64,000 nucleotides of DNA from Bacillota bacterium. GTDB lineage: Bacteria; Bacillota; Clostridia; Lachnospirales; Lachnospiraceae. Position 1 is the first letter of the stretch, and the number at the start of each line of letters is the position of its first letter. The DNA is taken from assembly GCA_023439125.1 (NCBI GenBank), contig JAEXOU010000008.1:102063-166062 (forward strand), read 5' to 3'. Positions 34,591-43,447 of this stretch are shown here, piece after piece. A model generated the notes under the pieces. It was not told the DNA's origin, did no database searches, and saw nothing but the letters and a program-made list of their open reading frames with translations. The translations under genes and the position numbers were made by a program.

Positions 34591-36042
34591 TTAAAATAAT
34601 GATTCAAGTTTTGCATCAATAGGTGGGACATAGTGTATATCATAGCAATTTTCCAATGGATGACAAGTATCTCCAACCTCAGGATTATTTGTGTCTGGTT
34701 TAAACATTGCATTATTTACGGCAGGGATGTAGCTGTTTAATCCACTTTCATGAAATAAATCAACGTGGGCAGCTCCCCATTTGTCACAAATAGTTTTAGC
34801 TTGATTCACATAGGTTTCCAATCCTGTACAGTTTGCAATATTATGCACCATGACATATAACATCTTAACACCTACGAATCTTGTCATTAGACTTTTTAAA
34901 AACGATTCAACTGCTCCGCAGAATTCTGTAGTAATTAGTGTTGCAGAATAACCAGTACTAACAGTACCAATAGTTTTACTCAAATAAGCATCGTTTGCTC
35001 CTCCATCAAATACGATGCCATGAATATTAATGCTCATGTTTATAAGAGTATTTGCTTGGTCTAATATATCTCCGTTTGTATTTTCAACAAATGTATTTCC
35101 ACCCACACTCATATTAATTACTCTCATTAATGGATGTCTCTTTTTTAATTTATAAGCATACCCTGTTCTAGTAAATCCACTTACGCTAAATCCCACTCCT
35201 GCCGATATACTATCACCTAAAAAGGCGATAGTTTTTCCAGCCAGTCTTGTGACTCTTTTACCCAAATGCTTTGTTGTAATGGTTTGATTTATTTTAGAAT
35301 CATTGAGGATAGTAATCTGCTTTGTGGTATCGATAAGGGTAATAAGATTACCATCAGCGCTAGGAACATATTCATGATAGTTACCATTTTCAAACTCAGT
35401 CATCTTAGTAAAGTAATCCTCATCAAACTCTAAACTTAAGCCAAATGTATAGTCCATGGCTATTCCTGACGGTATAGTAATAGTGAGGACATTATCCACA
35501 GTACTTACTAATGTAAAAGATATTGATTTATTGTTAGAAACAAGAGCAAGATTACCACTTGAGTATGTTAGTCTAAATGAGATTACAAGTCCACTAGGAT
35601 ATGTACCGTTAATATCCCATGCTTTGCATCTAAATTTACGACCAATAAAATCGTTTAATCTCTGGTTATCGGCTGCAGTAAATATATTGTTCGGAAGGTC
35701 GCTAGTCTTAATATAACTTGTTGTAGTAGCTGTTCCCTTAATGCTTATTTGTCCGTTTACCGAAGAGACAGTAACTCCATTCTTGGTAAGTGTGAAATCC
35801 TTTATGTGAATTAGATTTCCCTCAAAAATCCTAATTTTATTAGTGTTCGCTACGCTGTCTAGATTTATGAGAATTTCTTTATCGTCAATATAGTTGTTCT
35901 CGTACTCAACGCTTGTACCACTTATCTTTATCTCACGTAAATCCGTATTTAGCTTATCAAATTCGTCAAGAACTCGATTAAAATTCTCAGTAACTTCTCT
36001 TTCCCCATTCGGTTCAAGAAGTCTATTATCTATTATTCTCAT
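34591..36042 (-). CDS. Phage SGNH/GDSL esterase with tail-like N-terminal region
   Basis: 483 residues. The C-terminal half is an SGNH hydrolase: block I G-D-S-I-S near residues 277-281, block III G-G-A-N-D near 348-352, block V D-T-C-H near 457-460 (Ser, Gly, Asn and Asp-His present). The first 250 residues begin R-I-I-D-N-R-L-L-E-P-N-G-E-R-E and are beta-rich, as in virion proteins. Overlaps the minor capsid gene upstream by 4 bp. Such esterases can deacetylate wall or capsular polysaccharide during adsorption. Its place among head genes rather than tail genes is odd. Confidence 0.82.
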   Translation of the reverse strand: MRIIDNRLLEPNGEREVTENFNRVLDEFDKLNTDLREIKISGTSVEYENNYIDDKEILINLDSVANTNKIRIFEGNLIHIKDFTLTKNGVTVSSVNGQISIKGTATTTSYIKTSDLPNNIFTAADNQRLNDFIGRKFRCKAWDINGTYPSGLVISFRLTYSSGNLALVSNNKSISFTLVSTVDNVLTITIPSGIAMDYTFGLSLEFDEDYFTKMTEFENGNYHEYVPSADGNLITLIDTTKQITILNDSKINQTITTKHLGKRVTRLAGKTIAFLGDSISAGVGFSVSGFTRTGYAYKLKKRHPLMRVINMSVGGNTFVENTNGDILDQANTLINMSINIHGIVFDGGANDAYLSKTIGTVSTGYSATLITTEFCGAVESFLKSLMTRFVGVKMLYVMVHNIANCTGLETYVNQAKTICDKWGAAHVDLFHESGLNSYIPAVNNAMFKPDTNNPEVGDTCHPLENCYDIHYVPPIDAKLESLF

Positions 36043-37205
36043 TTCACAACCCTCCGTAGATTGTCAATATATACCCTCTGGCGCTCCTGAGGCAATTCCA
36101 TAGTTTCTGCAAATTTGGTATACTCATGTGATGTCATTCTGTATCTAGTCTTTATTGCGTTTACCGTTTCTTCGTCAGCTCCACCAGATTCCAGTAACTT
36201 GATCTTCTCTCGCTGAGCTCTCATCCTCGTTTCAAGTGTTCGCATTCTTTGCGTAGCTTCGTGTGCTGTATATTGCTTATCGTTGTATGTTTGAGGCGTA
36301 TTTTCCTTACGATTCATCTCAGCAAGTTGTTCATCAGTATAAGTTCTTTCAGATACACCTTCCACGAACGGAGAATATGAATGATAACAATTTGCTCCAC
36401 AAAGACCATCTACCGTCCCAAGTCCACATACACTATGTAATTCTTCCATTGTGTACACTTTACCTTGCCATACTTGATGCGTTGGCCTTGCTGTAGCATG
36501 CCAGGATACTTCAAATACATCTGTACCTAGCTCATTCGCGTTCATTTCATTAACTTTACCAGTAATTTGACCGATACCTGTTACGATTGCTCTTCGCGCA
36601 GCAACATTAATCCGATTGCTCCATCCACTCGCATAATCAACTGTTCGGATGCCACTATTTGTCATTTCCGTTACTGTTCTCTTAAGCGCAGACTGATAAT
36701 CAAAAGCACCAGTGATGATGCCATTGATATTGTTATCTAAGATGTTCTGATAATACGTGGCCAATGGAGTAAATATGATCTTTCCAGCTCCCATATCAAC
36801 TGCAAATCCCATTGATTGCGTCAGATTAACCATCTCATCCTTGGTCTGTTCAATTATGGATTTAATTAACTGTTGAAGCTCTTTATTTTCAGCGAATGGT
36901 ATCTGTTCAAGCCCTAGTGCCTCGTAAAGTCTTTTGTTTCTCACATATTCAGATTCAAATGCCTTGAGATACATTGCTCCTATTTCATCATCTGATAGGG
37001 ACAGTGCTTCTTGTATGGTCTTCTGGATAAACTCCTTTGAAGTCCCCATTTCAATCAGCCTTTGTATCTGCCAATCAGCAGAACGAGTAATTTCTGAGTT
37101 GATTTTTATTCTTCGAATGATATCTTCCATGATCTTATGTTCAGTATCATTCATAATCTTCTCAATCTTTTTAGGTATCTTCTCGATATCGGAAGGATCT
37201 AGCAT
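36039..37205 (-). CDS. Phage minor capsid protein (Phage_min_cap2, Mu gpF-like)
   Basis: 388 residues. It has V-S-W-H-A-T-A-R-P-T-H near 228-238, then C-G-A-N-C-Y-H-S near 265-272, the conserved block of minor capsid proteins related to Mu gpF that follow the portal gene. The N-terminal half is helical. GGTGAT upstream; overlaps the small gene before it by one base. Probably a few copies per head, injected or near the portal. Confidence 0.88.
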   Translation of the reverse strand: MLDPSDIEKIPKKIEKIMNDTEHKIMEDIIRRIKINSEITRSADWQIQRLIEMGTSKEFIQKTIQEALSLSDDEIGAMYLKAFESEYVRNKRLYEALGLEQIPFAENKELQQLIKSIIEQTKDEMVNLTQSMGFAVDMGAGKIIFTPLATYYQNILDNNINGIITGAFDYQSALKRTVTEMTNSGIRTVDYASGWSNRINVAARRAIVTGIGQITGKVNEMNANELGTDVFEVSWHATARPTHQVWQGKVYTMEELHSVCGLGTVDGLCGANCYHSYSPFVEGVSERTYTDEQLAEMNRKENTPQTYNDKQYTAHEATQRMRTLETRMRAQREKIKLLESGGADEETVNAIKTRYRMTSHEYTKFAETMELPQERQRVYIDNLRRVVK

Positions 37206-37396
37206 TACTTATCACCGCCCATTATCACCTTTGCCTCGGATGGTTTGCAGTTTACGTTTATTGATGTGCTCTCGTTAGGCATATGAGTAAAATACATTGA
37301 TTCGTTATCGCAACTAATATTAGTGATTTTGTCGTATATGGTTCCGTTGTACTCTACCTTAAGGCCTTTTATCGGTTTCGGTTTCCATTCTTTCAT
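37205..37396 (-). CDS. Small phage protein between portal and minor capsid genes
   Basis: 63 residues from the ATG at 37396, supported by GGAGGTAAT and by the ATGA overlap with the portal stop; the longer frame to 37459 overlaps the portal gene. Start K-E-W-K-P-K-P-I-K-G-L-K-V, no motif. Translationally coupled on both sides; function unknown. Confidence 0.65.
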   Translation of the reverse strand: MKEWKPKPIKGLKVEYNGTIYDKITNISCDNESMYFTHMPNESTSINVNCKPSEAKVIMGGDK

Positions 37397-38757
37397 TCGA
37401 TTACCTCCGCTTGTTCTGGCAAGTTCTTTAATGCTTCTTTTACTGTTTCTCCATACCATTTAGCCCTATATTCCTCAGGTCTCATAATACCTGCAGCCAT
37501 ATCAGCCATATCTTGTTTGCGTTCTGCTTCTTCATCCGTCAAAATACTGTCCTTAAAAGTGCATACTAATTCAGGCTTACGATTAGTCATTCCATTATAA
37601 AAAGCCAACGCAAAAACAAAATCATCTAAGCATTCCTTTAGATTTTGCTCGATTGCATTGACCATATTATACTTACGCACCTTAGCAATCTTCATTTCTG
37701 TAGCTGTTTTAGATACGTCTTGAACATCAGATAAATCGCCATAGCTCAAACATACATTAAACTCAATTCTTCTTAGAATCGCGTTAAACCCATTGATTAT
37801 ACTTTGATCTCTAAATTCAGGAGAAAACTCTTTGTATAATTCGCCATCTTTCTGATCAAGATTCAGTCCTCTATAAAGACGCTTTGAAAGCCTTGGAGCT
37901 TCAAGTCTCTTCTTTCCACCAGAGCCTATAACATCGATTGGCTGTAATGCAGTGATATCAACATTGATTGCTCGCTCACCTGATTCAAATTCCCAGTTTA
38001 AACGTCCAAACTGTGTATCAGCTGATTTGATTAAATCCATTGCACTCTCAAATATGCTCACGCCACAAGGACTACCATCTACCTTATTTGGAATTGGATT
38101 ACGATAATATCCAAAGTCAGGTCTATCAATTTGATATGTAAGTGGCCCAGGTGCAATAGTTGACCATTCTTCTACTGCTGAGATATCCACTTCTTTGCCA
38201 AGTTCTGATTCAGTGGTTGAATGATAAACTTTATTCTCGATTGTCATACCTTTTTCGTCCAATGTATGAATCTCAAATTTGCGGTACCAGTTATCATCTC
38301 CAACCTTTTTAGTTGCTATAAATGCGACTTTGGTAAGACGCTTTCTGTCATCAAACCCGATCGGAATAAATGAATTAGCATTAACAAATTCTGATTTATT
38401 ACCACCTAAAGGTTTGATAATAAAAGAACCTAACCCTAACCCATCTTGTAGTCCCTCGTTCAGATCACGAATTGCAGTCTGGAATATCTCATCAAGTTTC
38501 TTATCGCTTACCGTTGCTTCCATCTCGGTAAGACACACATTGGCAAACTCTCGACATATGCCTTGCTCTAACTGTAGCGATTTGACATCGTCGTCAATCC
38601 ATTCAGCAGTCCCAGACATCATATCGTTCCATTTAGATATTCTATCGATCATTATTGGAGTGATACAAGGTTCTGTACCAATTGCCCTTTTTATATTGTC
38701 CCGTCCTAGCATTCTATTTACCACTCCTTTCATCCATTTTATTATTCCATCAAACAT
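37393..38757 (-). CDS. Phage portal protein (A118/SPP1-like)
   Basis: 454 residues. Start D-G-I-I-K-W-M-K-G-V-V-N-R near 3-15, then M-S-G-T-A-E-W near 47 and L-G-S-F-I-I-K-P near 107-114, matching A118-type portal proteins. C-terminal part with D-V-S-K-T-A-T-E-M near 340. Portal rings are the DNA channel and terminase docking site. Immediately downstream of the terminase gene (4 bp), normal order. Confidence 0.9.
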   Translation of the reverse strand: MFDGIIKWMKGVVNRMLGRDNIKRAIGTEPCITPIMIDRISKWNDMMSGTAEWIDDDVKSLQLEQGICREFANVCLTEMEATVSDKKLDEIFQTAIRDLNEGLQDGLGLGSFIIKPLGGNKSEFVNANSFIPIGFDDRKRLTKVAFIATKKVGDDNWYRKFEIHTLDEKGMTIENKVYHSTTESELGKEVDISAVEEWSTIAPGPLTYQIDRPDFGYYRNPIPNKVDGSPCGVSIFESAMDLIKSADTQFGRLNWEFESGERAINVDITALQPIDVIGSGGKKRLEAPRLSKRLYRGLNLDQKDGELYKEFSPEFRDQSIINGFNAILRRIEFNVCLSYGDLSDVQDVSKTATEMKIAKVRKYNMVNAIEQNLKECLDDFVFALAFYNGMTNRKPELVCTFKDSILTDEEAERKQDMADMAAGIMRPEEYRAKWYGETVKEALKNLPEQAEVIE

Positions 38758-38760
38758 ACA

Positions 38761-40809
38761 TTATTGACCTCGCTTCTTCCATATTCGTTCGGTTGCATAT
38801 CTAACAGCATCTATTACATGGTCATTTCCGTCTGGATAACCACTTATAACATTACCATCTTTATCGCGTTCGTATTCGTAGTCCATGAATTCTTGTGCAG
38901 CAACAGGACATCGCGAATTATCAATTACTATCTTTCTTAACGACTGTAACCATTTATAAGAGTACTCTCGACTTCCTGGTCCTTTCTCAGCTGCTCTTGC
39001 AAATAATCCATACATCTTATAGTCACCAATGGACTTATTCTCTGCGCTATCACAAGTAAGCAGGTCATTTGATGTAATACCCAACTCAATCAATTTATCA
39101 GCTGTCTGACGGTTGCTCTGCTTATTGCAAGTGTATTCTTGCCAGATATACAAAGTGTGTTGAGATGGCTCGTAATGAGTTCGCACAAACGCATATAAGT
39201 CAGGATACCATCCCCAGTCAACACCATTAAGCACATGATCAAATTGCGATATCGTCTCATCTGCAATAGCCTCAATTACAACATTATCAAATACTGCTCC
39301 ACCAGAACCATTAGCCACACCCATATACTCGTTTTCATAAGCATCTGGATTGACCTCTTTTAAAAATTCTGCCTCATCAATAAATGGCTTTCCCAACCAC
39401 TTAGCAGGTACTTGAGTATAATTACTCTCAACAACAAGACGATTTTCTTTTGGTATCTTAATGTATTTATTGGCCCAGTTATTAGCTGATTTAGGTGGAT
39501 TAAATGATTTAAATATATAAGCAATATCTCCACCACGAATAACTGACTGCTCAATTTTACGGACTGCTTCCGGCCCAGCAAACTGATCCAACTCTTCAAG
39601 CCATAGGATGCCTATATATCCAAATGGCACCTTGATAGACTTGACCTTGCCTGGATCGTCAGCACCACGAAAATATATCTTCTGACCGGTTGACTTCTTC
39701 GTAATTTCCACTGGACTAACAGTACAATGATATTCGTCAGTTAATCCAAGGGCTTCTATTGCCCATAAGATTTGTTGATATACAGAAGTTCTCAGTGTTT
39801 CGGCTACTTGTCGCATTATACAAGCATGCACTGTAGGATTCTTTTCAATCAGATCAATAACCTGGAGAGAAATGAATGAAGATTTAGTTGAACCACGTCC
39901 ACCAGGAAGTACATATTCCATGTGTCGGTAATCTGCTATATCATGTAGCAAATCCGAAAAGCATGATGCAACCATCGTTGCAGGTATGCCATTGTACTTA
40001 GTTCCTACTACATCATCGTTTGGCTCTAACTTCTTGCGTTCTATTTCTATTTTTGCATTATCAAATTCTATCTTATGTTTATCCATTGGGTTCATGAGGA
40101 AGAACTTCTCCAGCCAGTCTAATGACTTTTGCTTGTCTGCTAATTTAATACTGAATCCATCCTTGCCTTGTTTGACCTCTTGAATGATCTGTGTATCAAC
40201 ATTGGAAGATTCTTTTGCCTTAACATAGTTAACTTCCTTCACAACTGGCTTTTTAGTCTTTTTATCGATCATTGGTCCAAACATATTCATGACTTGAACT
40301 TCTTCACGTCCGAAGGAAAGGTAGTCTCCTATATCAGAAAAGGCAATTCTCATATGCAGGTCGATTAAGTTTGATTCTGTTGCAACTATCTGTTGTCTCT
40401 TAATCTCTTGCAACCTCTGTATCTCTTCTCTTATACCATGCTTTACCATGAGTACATATGCATTTGAGTTAGCAACGTCATAGCTACACTGATAGGCCTT
40501 TTGATAGCTTTGTGTCGCATTAAATGTTTTACTGTAATAAATACAAAAAAGGCGCTGTTCATGAGTTAGTTCCTCATTCAACATCGTCTCTCTGGTTCCA
40601 TCGTCAATTATATCTTTGCGTTTCACTTTCTTTGCAACGTTGCATTCTTTTTTTTCTGTCGTTGCGTTGCACTTCCATTTATATCTATTCTTCCATGATC
40701 GGATTGTACCCTCTGGTACATTTAATTGATTAGCTATTTCAATTAACTTTTCTCCGTTTTCATAGAGGATTTGAGCTTTAGCTTTATTATCATCTGGGCT
40801 TCGTGCCAT
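38761..40809 (-). CDS. terL: Fused small-large terminase (TerS-TerL)
   Basis: 682 residues from the ATG at 40809 (GAGGTGGTGAT upstream). Residues about 1-45 are a TerS helix-turn-helix (E-I-A-N-Q-L-N-V-P-E-G-T-I-R-S-W), about 80-230 a Terminase_2 domain (H-E-Q-R-L-F-C-I-Y-Y). From about 265 runs a PBSX-type large terminase: Walker A P-G-G-R-G-S-T-K-S near 289, Walker B I-L-W-L-E-E near 390, nuclease acidic residues in G-V-D-W-G-W near 530, C-D-S-A-E near 582 and D-G-N-D-H-V-I-D near 662. No stop or frameshift separates the halves, so DNA recognition and motor-nuclease are one chain here. Normally they are two genes. Confidence 0.88.
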   Translation of the reverse strand: MARSPDDNKAKAQILYENGEKLIEIANQLNVPEGTIRSWKNRYKWKCNATTEKKECNVAKKVKRKDIIDDGTRETMLNEELTHEQRLFCIYYSKTFNATQSYQKAYQCSYDVANSNAYVLMVKHGIREEIQRLQEIKRQQIVATESNLIDLHMRIAFSDIGDYLSFGREEVQVMNMFGPMIDKKTKKPVVKEVNYVKAKESSNVDTQIIQEVKQGKDGFSIKLADKQKSLDWLEKFFLMNPMDKHKIEFDNAKIEIERKKLEPNDDVVGTKYNGIPATMVASCFSDLLHDIADYRHMEYVLPGGRGSTKSSFISLQVIDLIEKNPTVHACIMRQVAETLRTSVYQQILWAIEALGLTDEYHCTVSPVEITKKSTGQKIYFRGADDPGKVKSIKVPFGYIGILWLEELDQFAGPEAVRKIEQSVIRGGDIAYIFKSFNPPKSANNWANKYIKIPKENRLVVESNYTQVPAKWLGKPFIDEAEFLKEVNPDAYENEYMGVANGSGGAVFDNVVIEAIADETISQFDHVLNGVDWGWYPDLYAFVRTHYEPSQHTLYIWQEYTCNKQSNRQTADKLIELGITSNDLLTCDSAENKSIGDYKMYGLFARAAEKGPGSREYSYKWLQSLRKIVIDNSRCPVAAQEFMDYEYERDKDGNVISGYPDGNDHVIDAVRYATERIWKKRGQ

Positions 40810-40875
40810 TATCACCACCTCACTATTTGCGTATTAAAAAAGCACCCACGGTTGTGAGTGCTATAATAATTATTA

Positions 40876-41124
40876 TTACTTTGCTCTATATCCTTGTTTA
40901 TACAAATCCCATCCTAGATATAACGCCATTGCTTCGGTTAAATTTAAACCATATTTATCTCCAACCTCTCGAGCAATTTGTCTAAAGGATTCATTTTTTG
41001 ACACATGGTATTCTCCAACTTCTTGATCTAAGCGTGTGCCTAATTCTTCTGCTATTTGAATTTTAGTATTTCTGTCTATACTATTTATTTTTACTAAATC
41101 AAATCCCTTATCATTATCTTCCAT
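40876..41124 (-). CDS. Small phage protein, unknown
   Basis: 82 residues from the ATG at 41124, chosen for GAGAGGGGTG upstream; 12 more in-frame codons upstream lack a ribosome site. Mostly helical, ends Y-L-G-W-D-L-Y-K-Q-G-Y-R. Lies between terminase and tRNA-Asn. No family recognised. Confidence 0.6.
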   Translation of the reverse strand: MEDNDKGFDLVKINSIDRNTKIQIAEELGTRLDQEVGEYHVSKNESFRQIAREVGDKYGLNLTEAMALYLGWDLYKQGYRAK

Positions 41125-41271
41125 ACTAACACCCCTCTCTTGATATCCATAATATCCCATATGTAGAATATTGTCAATAAAAAGACACCCACCATATCAC
41201 TATGCTGAATGTCCTTTAGGGAAGTATATAATTAATAAGGGGTTATTACCGAAGTCTCACGACTTTAGTAG

Positions 41272-41345
41272 CTGGAATAGTAGGATTTGAACCTACGACA
41301 AAACGATTAACAGTCGTTCGCTCTGCCATACTGAGCTATATTCCA
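41272..41345 (-). tRNA. tRNA-Asn(GTT), prophage-encoded
   Basis: Complete cloverleaf on the minus strand: acceptor TGGAATA/TATTCCA, D stem GCTC/GAGC, anticodon stem AACGA/TCGTT with loop CTGTTAA (anticodon GTT), T stem GTAGG/CCTAC with loop TTCAAAT. Discriminator G; CCA is not encoded. Sequence differs from the host tRNA-Asn at 63505-63577, so it is not a simple copy. Confidence 0.93.
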
Positions 41346-41675
41346 ATATGTAAGGTAGAACCATACAATAGCACGTTCACTTACTGCCTACTTCGATTAC
41401 TCGCTCATAATATTTCACCAAATCATCCTTAGGTTATAGGGATACTGCTCCGTTCTGTCAAAACTTATATCCGTATAGTAAAAGTGCTCAGGACATTTGC
41501 ACTCAGCCCACAATACAGAACATATACCGTTTTCGGTCGGTATCACACCTGGCATGATTCAGCAAGAATAGTTATGCCTTTTATCTTAACACCAAACTTT
41601 CAGGCACCTAATACCACGTTTCTTATGTGCTGGGCACGTGGCAACCAACAAGAGACATTTAGTCTCTATTCTCAT
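41346..41675 (-). ncRNA. Candidate structured non-coding RNA beside tRNA-Asn
   Basis: About 330 bp with no credible gene on either strand (a 78-codon plus-strand frame has no ribosome site or family) but several stems: AGTGC/GCACT (41483-41503), ATACCG/CGGTAT (41524-41543), CCACGT/ACGTGG (41614-41641) and AGAGAC/GTCTCT (41651-41667). Two small hairpins also lie on the other side of the tRNA (41236-41265). Phage RNAs such as GOLLD sit beside tRNAs, but this region is shorter and I cannot assign it. Confidence 0.45.
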
Positions 41676-41681
41676 TCTAAA

Positions 41682-42119
41682 TTATATCACAGTTTTTTTG
41701 GCATTGTTGGCAAGTTTTAAATAGTTCGATATTTTCTTTCCAACAACACTCAAATCCAAGTTTACAATTTTTGCGATATCTTTTAGCTTCATCCCATCAA
41801 TGAAACGGTACTCGAATACCTGTCTTAATTCACTGTCTTTAATCTGATCAATAAACTGCTCTATCCTAAGCATTAATAAAGAACATCGTTCCTTACGGTC
41901 CTCTAAAAGTCTGATTGTCTTATTGACTTCATCTGCTAGCTTTGGATCTTCCATCTCTACACTTACATGATATGGAGTATAAGGAAAATCCTTTGACGAA
42001 GCAGTTATCTTTCCAGCGATAATAGGAATATCTTTATCAAATAGCTTGTCCAATCGCTTATTTAGGGAACCAATTTCACGCTTCAGCTTTATGTACTGCT
42101 CTAGTTCTTCCTTCGTCAA
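41682..42119 (-). CDS. Sigma-like late regulator (DUF1492/ArpU-like)
   Basis: About 145 residues from a TTG at 42119: AAGGAGGG lies 7 bp before it, whereas the ATG at 42125 directly abuts that site. N-terminal coiled coil (Y-I-K-L-K-R-E-I-G-S-L-N-K-R-L) and a C-terminal sigma-70 region-4-like helix-turn-helix (F-I-D-G-M-K-L-K-D-I-A-K-I-V-N near 109-123). Such proteins switch on late genes; here it is the last gene of the early run, upstream of the packaging genes. Confidence 0.8.
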   Translation of the reverse strand: MTKEELEQYIKLKREIGSLNKRLDKLFDKDIPIIAGKITASSKDFPYTPYHVSVEMEDPKLADEVNKTIRLLEDRKERCSLLMLRIEQFIDQIKDSELRQVFEYRFIDGMKLKDIAKIVNLDLSVVGKKISNYLKLANNAKKTVI

Positions 42120-42133
42120 TCTCATCCCTCCTT

Positions 42134-43138
42134 TTATGCTATCTTCTTGTGATAAGCTTTTACTTTATCTTGATCTATAGTTACATAATTCTTTTCAGTG
42201 ACTGCGATGTTTGCATGTCCTAATAATTCTTTGATCACTTCAATTGGTACTCCAGCAGCGCTTAAATTAGTCGCAAATGTCTTTCTAAAAATGTGGACTG
42301 AAACATGTTTAATAACTCCTGCTCGTTTTGCTATTGCTTGTACCTCATCCTGAAAGGCACCGCTTTTTAGTCGGTTATATGGTTTACGTTCAGTAACAAA
42401 CAAAGCCTCACTGTTATCACGTCTACTATTCAGATACTTGGAGATATATCGCTTGGCCCTGGCATTAATATAACCAGTTCTCCATTTAGATCCTTTGGTT
42501 GCATATATGTGAACCTCTCCGGTTACAAGGTCGATGCTATTACGGTTTAACAACTGTATCTCTGATACTCTCATTCCAGTGTCGAGAAGAAGCTCCAGGA
42601 TAGCCCGCTCTCTTAATGTCTTGCAGTTATCCCTCATTGCTTCTACTTCTTCGTTGCTGAGATATATCTTTTCCTTAGTCGGTTGCTTAATGTTTTTTAT
42701 TGCACTAACCGGATTACGTGTAATATACTCATCGTCAAGCGCCCAAGAATAAAATGCACTAATGAATCGTTTCATGTTGCTGATAGTACAAGCGGAAAGT
42801 TTGTTTAAGTGTTGCATCTTTGCAAGATAGTATTTGATATCATCCGTTGTTATTGATTTCCAGTTTTTATTCAAGGTATCGAATAATCGCCTATTCTGCA
42901 AAACATACTGCGCGATAGTTTTGTTTGATAAATTTTGTAACTTCTTGTTAGCTGCAAACAACTCCAACATTCGCTCGTTATCGTCAATGTATGTAGATAG
43001 CTCTGTGCATTCTTCCTGTAACTCAATTCCGTGTAAGTGTATTCTTAATGCGCTTTCTAATTTATCCAACTGTACGCTTGTAAGATCAACCGCCATCTCC
43101 CCGATAACATTGTTGATTAACATATTTTTTGTTACCAT
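42134..43138 (-). CDS. Tyrosine recombinase (XerC/D-type phage integrase)
   Basis: About 334 residues from the ATG at 43138, with AGGATGGGGTGAT upstream. N-terminal SAM-like core-binding domain (about 50-145); catalytic residues visible: Arg in D-T-G-M-R-V-S-E near 186, the H-x-x-R block in H-I-F-R-K-T-F-A-T near 283-291, H in L-L-G-H-A-N near 309 and Tyr in N-Y-V-T near 319. It is far from both att sites, in the middle of the element, while a serine recombinase sits beside attR. A role other than integration, such as dimer resolution, is likely. Confidence 0.88.
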   Translation of the reverse strand: MVTKNMLINNVIGEMAVDLTSVQLDKLESALRIHLHGIELQEECTELSTYIDDNERMLELFAANKKLQNLSNKTIAQYVLQNRRLFDTLNKNWKSITTDDIKYYLAKMQHLNKLSACTISNMKRFISAFYSWALDDEYITRNPVSAIKNIKQPTKEKIYLSNEEVEAMRDNCKTLRERAILELLLDTGMRVSEIQLLNRNSIDLVTGEVHIYATKGSKWRTGYINARAKRYISKYLNSRRDNSEALFVTERKPYNRLKSGAFQDEVQAIAKRAGVIKHVSVHIFRKTFATNLSAAGVPIEVIKELLGHANIAVTEKNYVTIDQDKVKAYHKKIA

Positions 43139-43170
43139 ATAATCACCCCATCCTCTCAATTAAACAAAAA

Positions 43171-43335
43171 TTATCTCTGTCCTGAATTAATTATGTCACT
43201 CGCAAACTTCTCCATCTTGCACTCAGCACATATGTAATTTAGTTCGTCCTGATCTGTAAAAATATGTGGATACTGGCATATCTTATCACACACATGCTCC
43301 ATCATCTCAGTTGTTATCTGATTAAGATCTTTCAT
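43171..43335 (-). CDS. Small phage protein with cysteine pair
   Basis: 54 residues from the ATG at 43335 (AGGAGGGGTT upstream). C-x2-C (I-C-A-E-C-K near residues 34-39) plus an earlier C-D-K-I-C suggests metal binding. It lies 33 bp upstream of the tyrosine recombinase. No family recognised. Confidence 0.6.
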   Translation of the reverse strand: MKDLNQITTEMMEHVCDKICQYPHIFTDQDELNYICAECKMEKFASDIINSGQR

Positions 43336-43365
43336 AACCCCTCCTGATTTCATTCTAATATCTCA

Positions 43366-43423
43366 ATAAAGTACGGTCTTTGACATGAACCTCCATAAAG
43401 TACGGTCTTTTGCATGAACCTTC
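43366..43423 (-). repeat. Tandem 29-bp direct repeat
   Basis: Two adjacent copies (43366-43394 and 43395-43423), 26 of 29 positions identical, each beginning ATAAAGTACGGTCTTT on the plus strand. On the minus strand each copy contains an ATG, and the downstream ATG follows GGAGG, so the repeat duplicates a start-like segment (M-Q/S-K-T-V-L-Y). No matching full gene follows. Confidence 0.75.
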
Positions 43424-43447
43424 ATACTTCTTTTACTGTTCTAACTT

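Noticed and set aside
41484..41720. 78-codon plus-strand frame in the non-coding region
   Set aside because: No ribosome site, no family, runs against all neighbours and overlaps the sigma-like gene; the region has RNA-like stems.
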